A stretch of DNA of 37,863 nt, from NCBI GenBank assembly GCA_003246755.1, contig QKDC01000175.1, forward strand, positions 1 to 37,863, written 5' to 3'. The translations under genes were made by a program, and so were the position numbers. Shown in pieces: positions 34,318 to 37,863 of the stretch. The first letter of the stretch is position 1, and every line of letters starts with the position of its first letter. Below the pieces are notes generated by a model, which searched no databases, had not been told where the DNA came from, and saw only the letters and a program-made list of their open reading frames with translations. The DNA is from Gemmatimonadota bacterium (GTDB lineage: Bacteria > Gemmatimonadota > Gemmatimonadetes > Gemmatimonadales > GWC2-71-9).

Positions 34318-37300
34318 TCAGATTGAGGGTCTTCGAAGGTAATCTTCCTGCAGAATCCGGTCGAGCGTCTCGGCGAGTCTGTCGGCGTCACCCTGTGAGA
34401 AGCAGAGAGGTGGTTTGATCTTGATCACGTTACGATCGGGCCCATCGGTGCTGACGAGTATCCCGCGGTCGCGCATCCGGTTTGCCACATAGGCCGCCTG
34501 GTCGGGTGCTGGGATGGGACCGTCCGGGGCCGCTCCTGCGACGAGTTCCAGTCCGAGAAAGAGGCCGAGCCCGCGGGCATCGCCCGCCATGGGGTGACGG
34601 GCGACGAGATCTCGGAGTCCGTCGAGGAGGTGCATCCCCACGACCCGTGCATGCTCCTGTAGCCCTTCCCGTTCGATCACCTCGAGCACCGCCAACCCGG
34701 CGGCGCAGGACACCGGGTTCCCCCCGAAGGTGCTGAAGTACTCCATGCCGTTGGCGAAGGCGTCCGCAATCTCCCGCGTGGTGACGACCGCCCCAAGTGG
34801 GTGACCGTTCCCGATCGGTTTGCCGATCGTGACGATGTCGGGGACGACACCCTGTGTCTCGAAGGCCCACATGTGACTCCCGACGCGACCCAGTCCGACT
34901 TGCACCTCATCCGCGATGCACACTCCTCCCGCCGCCCGTGCCCGTGCGTATGCTGCCGCCAGGAATCCGTCCGGACAGACGACCTGACCCCCACAACTCA
35001 GGATCGGCTCGGAGAGAAACGCCGCCAAATGCTCGCCATTCGACTCGAGGGCGGCCACGGCTTCGGTGACGGCAGCACCGTACTTCCTGCCCGCCTCCGG
35101 ATCGTCCCGGCCCCAGGCGCCGCGATACGGATCGGGCATGGGGATCTTCCGCACCCAGCGTGGCGGTCCCGATCCGCCCGGTCCATCGTGCTTGTAGGGA
35201 CTCACGTCGATCAGCGTCGAAGTGTTCCCATGGTATCCGACATCGACCACGACCATTCCCCGCCGACCGGTGGCCACGCGCGCCATCCTGATGGCGAGTT
35301 CGTTGGCTTCACTCCCCGAGTTGGTGAAGTAGCACACCTGAAGCGGACCGGGGAGGGTGGCGGTGAGGCGCTCGGCATACTCCACCAGTCGCTCGTGCAG
35401 GTAGCGGGTGTTGGTGTTGAGCACCGCCATCTGCTCTCGCACAGCCCGGACCACGGTCGGATGAGAGTGGCCGACATGGGGAACATTGTTGACCGCATCG
35501 AGGTAGCGCAGCCCGTCGTCGTCGTACAGGTACTGCTTCCAGCCGCGAACGATGGTGAGGGGACGATGGTAGGAGACGCTCAGTGAGGGACCGATGTGTG
35601 CCTCGCGACTCGTGGCGATCTGATCGGAAGGCCTGTGGGGAGGAACGAGCCGCTCTTCGGGGAGTCGCGCGATCAGGTTCGGATTCGGTGAGAGACTCTT
35701 CCACAACGAGCGCTGGTCGGACCGTGCCACCCCGGGAAACTCCCCATCGCGGTCGAGGAGGTCGGTAATGATCTGGAAATGGGGATGTGGGGGCCACCCT
35801 CCGTTGACGTCCCAATCGCCGGTGACCCCGATGCGGTCCCCACGCTCCAGTCGCGTTCCCGGTCGGAGTCTGCCGATCACCTCGCGACCGAGGTGCCCGT
35901 ACAGAGTGTGGAAGGTCGGTCCCGCCCAGGTCTCATGTCGCAGGATCACCGTGGGTCCATAGTCTCGGGCACCGGGATTGTCCCGCACACTTTCCACCGT
36001 GCCCGGTAGAGGCGCGAGCACCGGGGTTCCCGCGTCCACGAAGAGGTCGAGACCGATGTGTACCGTGCGAGGCACGTCCCGCTCGTTCCCTGCCGCGGAG
36101 TATGCCTCGCCCACATAGAGAATCCGTGCCTCGTCGTAGTACCCGATTCCCACCGAGGCTCCAAGGGGGCGGACTCGCTCCGCAAGCTTCCGACTGAACG
36201 CCGGCACATCGTTGGGTTCATCGGGTTTCTCGACCAGTGGACTTCCGATGCTCAAGTCGAGCGGTTCGATGCGGTCGTTGTGTTCGATGTCCAGGATGGG
36301 GCCGAACTCCTCCCGGTGCCCCTCGAGCCACTCGATCACCGCGGTGGTATGAGGGCAGGGCTCCAGGCCGGCCGCATTCCGGAAGGCATAATGCGCGAGA
36401 CGCGGGTGGACCCCGTCGAGTCGGCGGAGGGTCTCCCATCCTCCTGCTTCGCTGATCGACTGATACGGGTCTCCCGGCTTTGCCTGTGCCTGGATTGCCG
36501 AGTTGACGAGACTGACGGCCAAGCGGGTGCGGATCAGGGGGTAGAGTACCGCCAACTCATCTTCGGTGAGTGGATAGGCGGCGTGGTAACCCTCGACCAC
36601 GAGTGCCGCTGCCCCGAGCGGGTCGGCCTTCCCCTGCATGGCGTAGGTGCAGGCGATGGCCAGTTCGCTCACGGTGATGGTCTCGAGAATGTCCCCGAAG
36701 TCCACCAGGCCCGAGACGGTCCGTTCGAAGGGATGGGCGAGGCCGACGATCACATTCCAGTCATTGGCATCATTGTGGACGATGCTTCGTCTGAGCGTGC
36801 CGAGCAGGGGTGCGACATCGTCGTTGAAGCGATCGAGACACGCCGTGAGCGTCCGGCGCTGGTTGGCATCTCGGATGAGATCGAGGTGGTCACGGATCCA
36901 AGACGGAGCGGTGAGGTCCCACTTCAGCTCCCGCCGTGCGGCGGGGTGCGCGAAATCATCGAGCGCCTTGTCGATCCTACCACCAACCTCGCCCAGGCTT
37001 CTCAGCAGTCGCGGAGTATGAGGGGCGACCTCGGCCATGACCCGCCCGGGGATCCAGGTCAACGCCCGCATCAGGTGATCCGTTCCATCCGCCGCCTGGA
37101 CAGACACCAGTTCTTGACCAGCGTTCGTCGCCAGGGCCCGCTGCACGGCCAGGTTGGGGTCCCGTCTTGCGATGTGCTCGACCGCTCGGTGCTGGAGATC
37201 GAGTATCTCGGGTGATTCTCCCGCGCGGGAAATCTTGAGAACGCGATGACCGTCTTCTGATTCGAAGAGCGTATTCAGATCGTACTCGCCCGGAAGCATC

Positions 37301-37428
37301 CGGATGCTCCCGGTGAGCCCGAAATGTTCCCCTCCAAGCCGGCGCACTTCCGACTCGGTGAATACCGGTTTGTTGGACGTCACGAGGACCATGGAATTCC
37401 GGATGCTGGTTAGGACCTCGTCAAACAT
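34318..37428 (-). CDS. Trifunctional fusion: APH-type kinase, M23 domain and class III aminotransferase-fold enzyme
   Basis: This is a 1036-residue fusion. Residues about 20-320 are an aminoglycoside-phosphotransferase/hydroxylysine-kinase-like domain with the catalytic loop HNDANDWN (near 218) and the metal-binding VDFGD. Residues about 430-570 are an M23/LytM domain with all zinc ligands: HIGLD (near 456), YGHL and HPHF (near 548). Residues about 620-1036 are a class III PLP enzyme with DEVQVGLG and the PLP lysine in TIGKPIGNG (near 870). In animals the two ends resemble hydroxylysine kinase and the ethanolamine-phosphate or phosphohydroxylysine phospholyases, so a phosphorylate-then-eliminate route for an amino alcohol is likely. 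Why an M23 domain lies between them is unclear. ATG 37482 is an alternative start. No signal peptide is seen. Confidence 0.9.
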   Translation of the reverse strand: MFDEVLTSIRNSMVLVTSNKPVFTESEVRRLGGEHFGLTGSIRMLPGEYDLNTLFESEDGHRVLKISRAGESPEILDLQHRAVEHIARRDPNLAVQRALATNAGQELVSVQAADGTDHLMRALTWIPGRVMAEVAPHTPRLLRSLGEVGGRIDKALDDFAHPAARRELKWDLTAPSWIRDHLDLIRDANQRRTLTACLDRFNDDVAPLLGTLRRSIVHNDANDWNVIVGLAHPFERTVSGLVDFGDILETITVSELAIACTYAMQGKADPLGAAALVVEGYHAAYPLTEDELAVLYPLIRTRLAVSLVNSAIQAQAKPGDPYQSISEAGGWETLRRLDGVHPRLAHYAFRNAAGLEPCPHTTAVIEWLEGHREEFGPILDIEHNDRIEPLDLSIGSPLVEKPDEPNDVPAFSRKLAERVRPLGASVGIGYYDEARILYVGEAYSAAGNERDVPRTVHIGLDLFVDAGTPVLAPLPGTVESVRDNPGARDYGPTVILRHETWAGPTFHTLYGHLGREVIGRLRPGTRLERGDRIGVTGDWDVNGGWPPHPHFQIITDLLDRDGEFPGVARSDQRSLWKSLSPNPNLIARLPEERLVPPHRPSDQIATSREAHIGPSLSVSYHRPLTIVRGWKQYLYDDDGLRYLDAVNNVPHVGHSHPTVVRAVREQMAVLNTNTRYLHERLVEYAERLTATLPGPLQVCYFTNSGSEANELAIRMARVATGRRGMVVVDVGYHGNTSTLIDVSPYKHDGPGGSGPPRWVRKIPMPDPYRGAWGRDDPEAGRKYGAAVTEAVAALESNGEHLAAFLSEPILSCGGQVVCPDGFLAAAYARARAAGGVCIADEVQVGLGRVGSHMWAFETQGVVPDIVTIGKPIGNGHPLGAVVTTREIADAFANGMEYFSTFGGNPVSCAAGLAVLEVIEREGLQEHARVVGMHLLDGLRDLVARHPMAGDARGLGLFLGLELVAGAAPDGPIPAPDQAAYVANRMRDRGILVSTDGPDRNVIKIKPPLCFSQGDADRLAETLDRILQEDYLRRPSI

Positions 37429-37515
37429 GGGCCTGCAATAGGTGTTTGGGGAGGGCGTCGGAGGTTGTACTAGATTACGCATCCTGCTCTAACCCTCAAC
37501 GTCCTAGAGGCCCGG

Positions 37516-37863
37516 ATGCCTTCCTCCTTGCCCCGAACAGCGGTTTTCTCGAGTGTCATCGCCCTTCTCGTTTGCGCTGCTCCTGTGGGCGCTCAGGTCC
37601 CCACGTTCCAGAGCGTCACCGGCCACGCATTCGGCGAGCGGATCACTCAGCATCACGAGATGGTGCGCTACGTCGAGACGTTGGCTGAGGTCTCGCCGAG
37701 GGTCACGGTGATCCGTCAGGGGGAGAGCTGGGAGGGCAGGGCGCTCCTGCTGGCCGTCGTGACCTCACCCGAGAACCACGCGCGACTCGAGTCGATTCGC
37801 CAGGCGTCGCTGCGTCTTGGCGATCCGCGTCGCACGAGCCAAACGGAGGCGGAAGGCCTCATC
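37516..37863 (+). CDS. M14-family zinc carboxypeptidase, N-terminal part (3' end outside window)
   Basis: The first 116 residues of a secreted peptidase of family M14 are visible. A Sec signal peptide (VFSSVIALLVCAAPVGAQ) is followed by RITQHHEMVRYVETLAEVS and IRQGESWEGRALLLAVV, the conserved first strands of M14 enzymes just before the zinc-binding HxxE region, which lies beyond the window. ATG 37516 is supported by AGAGG five bases upstream. It is divergent from the fusion gene and separated from it by only 33 to 87 bases, depending on which start the fusion uses. The substrate and the presence of the catalytic residues cannot be checked here. Confidence 0.85.
   Translation, partial: MPSSLPRTAVFSSVIALLVCAAPVGAQVPTFQSVTGHAFGERITQHHEMVRYVETLAEVSPRVTVIRQGESWEGRALLLAVVTSPENHARLESIRQASLRLGDPRRTSQTEAEGLI

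Noticed and set aside
1-37863. CRISPR arrays, insertion sequences, integrases, phage genes, attachment sites
   Set aside because: No regularly spaced repeats, transposase motifs or phage structural genes were seen. The two tRNAs have no duplicated 3' ends nearby.

Overview
This is a gene-dense, visibly high-GC bacterial window that looks chromosomal. No plasmid, phage, insertion sequence, integrase or CRISPR signature was seen. The gene content suggests Gemmatimonadota or a close relative. The clues are a PadR regulator coupled to a long ADOP-type (duplicated FtsX) permease, a PknB-like kinase fused to a TolB-like/tetratricopeptide sensor, a sortilin-like Asp-box protein with a Gly-rich tail, several secreted beta-propeller proteins, and secreted metallopeptidases and amidohydrolases. 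The phylum is an inference from these families; no rRNA or phylogenetic marker was available.

Layout. 1-4839 (+): the end of a sulfatase, a Tat-like M20-type amidohydrolase, a class I/II aminotransferase and galE; the last two overlap by one base. 4840-7670: an AT-rich dyad in front of a helix-turn-helix regulator (+), then a convergent copper block on the minus strand (SCO1-like lipoprotein, CopC, CopD). 7771-10139 (+): a PafA-like alkaline phosphatase and a small outer-membrane beta-barrel, closed by a perfect 23-bp hairpin shared with the convergent sortilin-like gene (10226-13378, -). 13470-13672 (+): tRNA-Leu(GAG) and tRNA-Thr(CGT) behind a near-consensus promoter. 13680-19044 (-): three secreted beta-propeller genes joined by two 4-base overlaps. 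19335-23094: an O-methyltransferase (-) divergent from PadR and ADOP permease (+). 23179-28700 (+): a sensor kinase and a large Ig-like lipoprotein. 28777-31300 (-): an M20 peptidase followed by a zinc ribbon-PAS-degenerate GGDEF protein. 31495-32745 (+): a c-type cytochrome lipoprotein. 32770-37428 (-): a kinase-M23-aminotransferase fusion followed by a His-rich TPR protein. 37516-end (+): the start of an M14 zinc carboxypeptidase.

The gene products suggest a heterotroph that invests heavily in extracytoplasmic proteins. It has hydrolases for sulfate esters, phosphate esters, N-carbamoyl or ureido compounds and peptides. It has surface propellers and lipoproteins, and copper delivery to a respiratory oxidase. 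Its signalling includes a Ser/Thr kinase and a probable c-di-GMP receptor.

The observations most worth follow-up are these. (1) A 37-bp concentric dyad overlaps an apparently leaderless promoter of the HTH gene. (2) A degenerate GGDEF domain (GGQAF) keeps an intact RxxD I-site behind a zinc ribbon. (3) A kinase-M23-phospholyase-like fusion sits in an operon with a His-rich TPR protein. (4) The three-propeller operon has overlapping stop/start codons. (5) CopD appears to begin at a non-canonical AUC codon behind a good Shine-Dalgarno sequence. (6) A TANNNT box lies 5-6 bases before three start codons that lack a Shine-Dalgarno sequence, suggesting leaderless expression.
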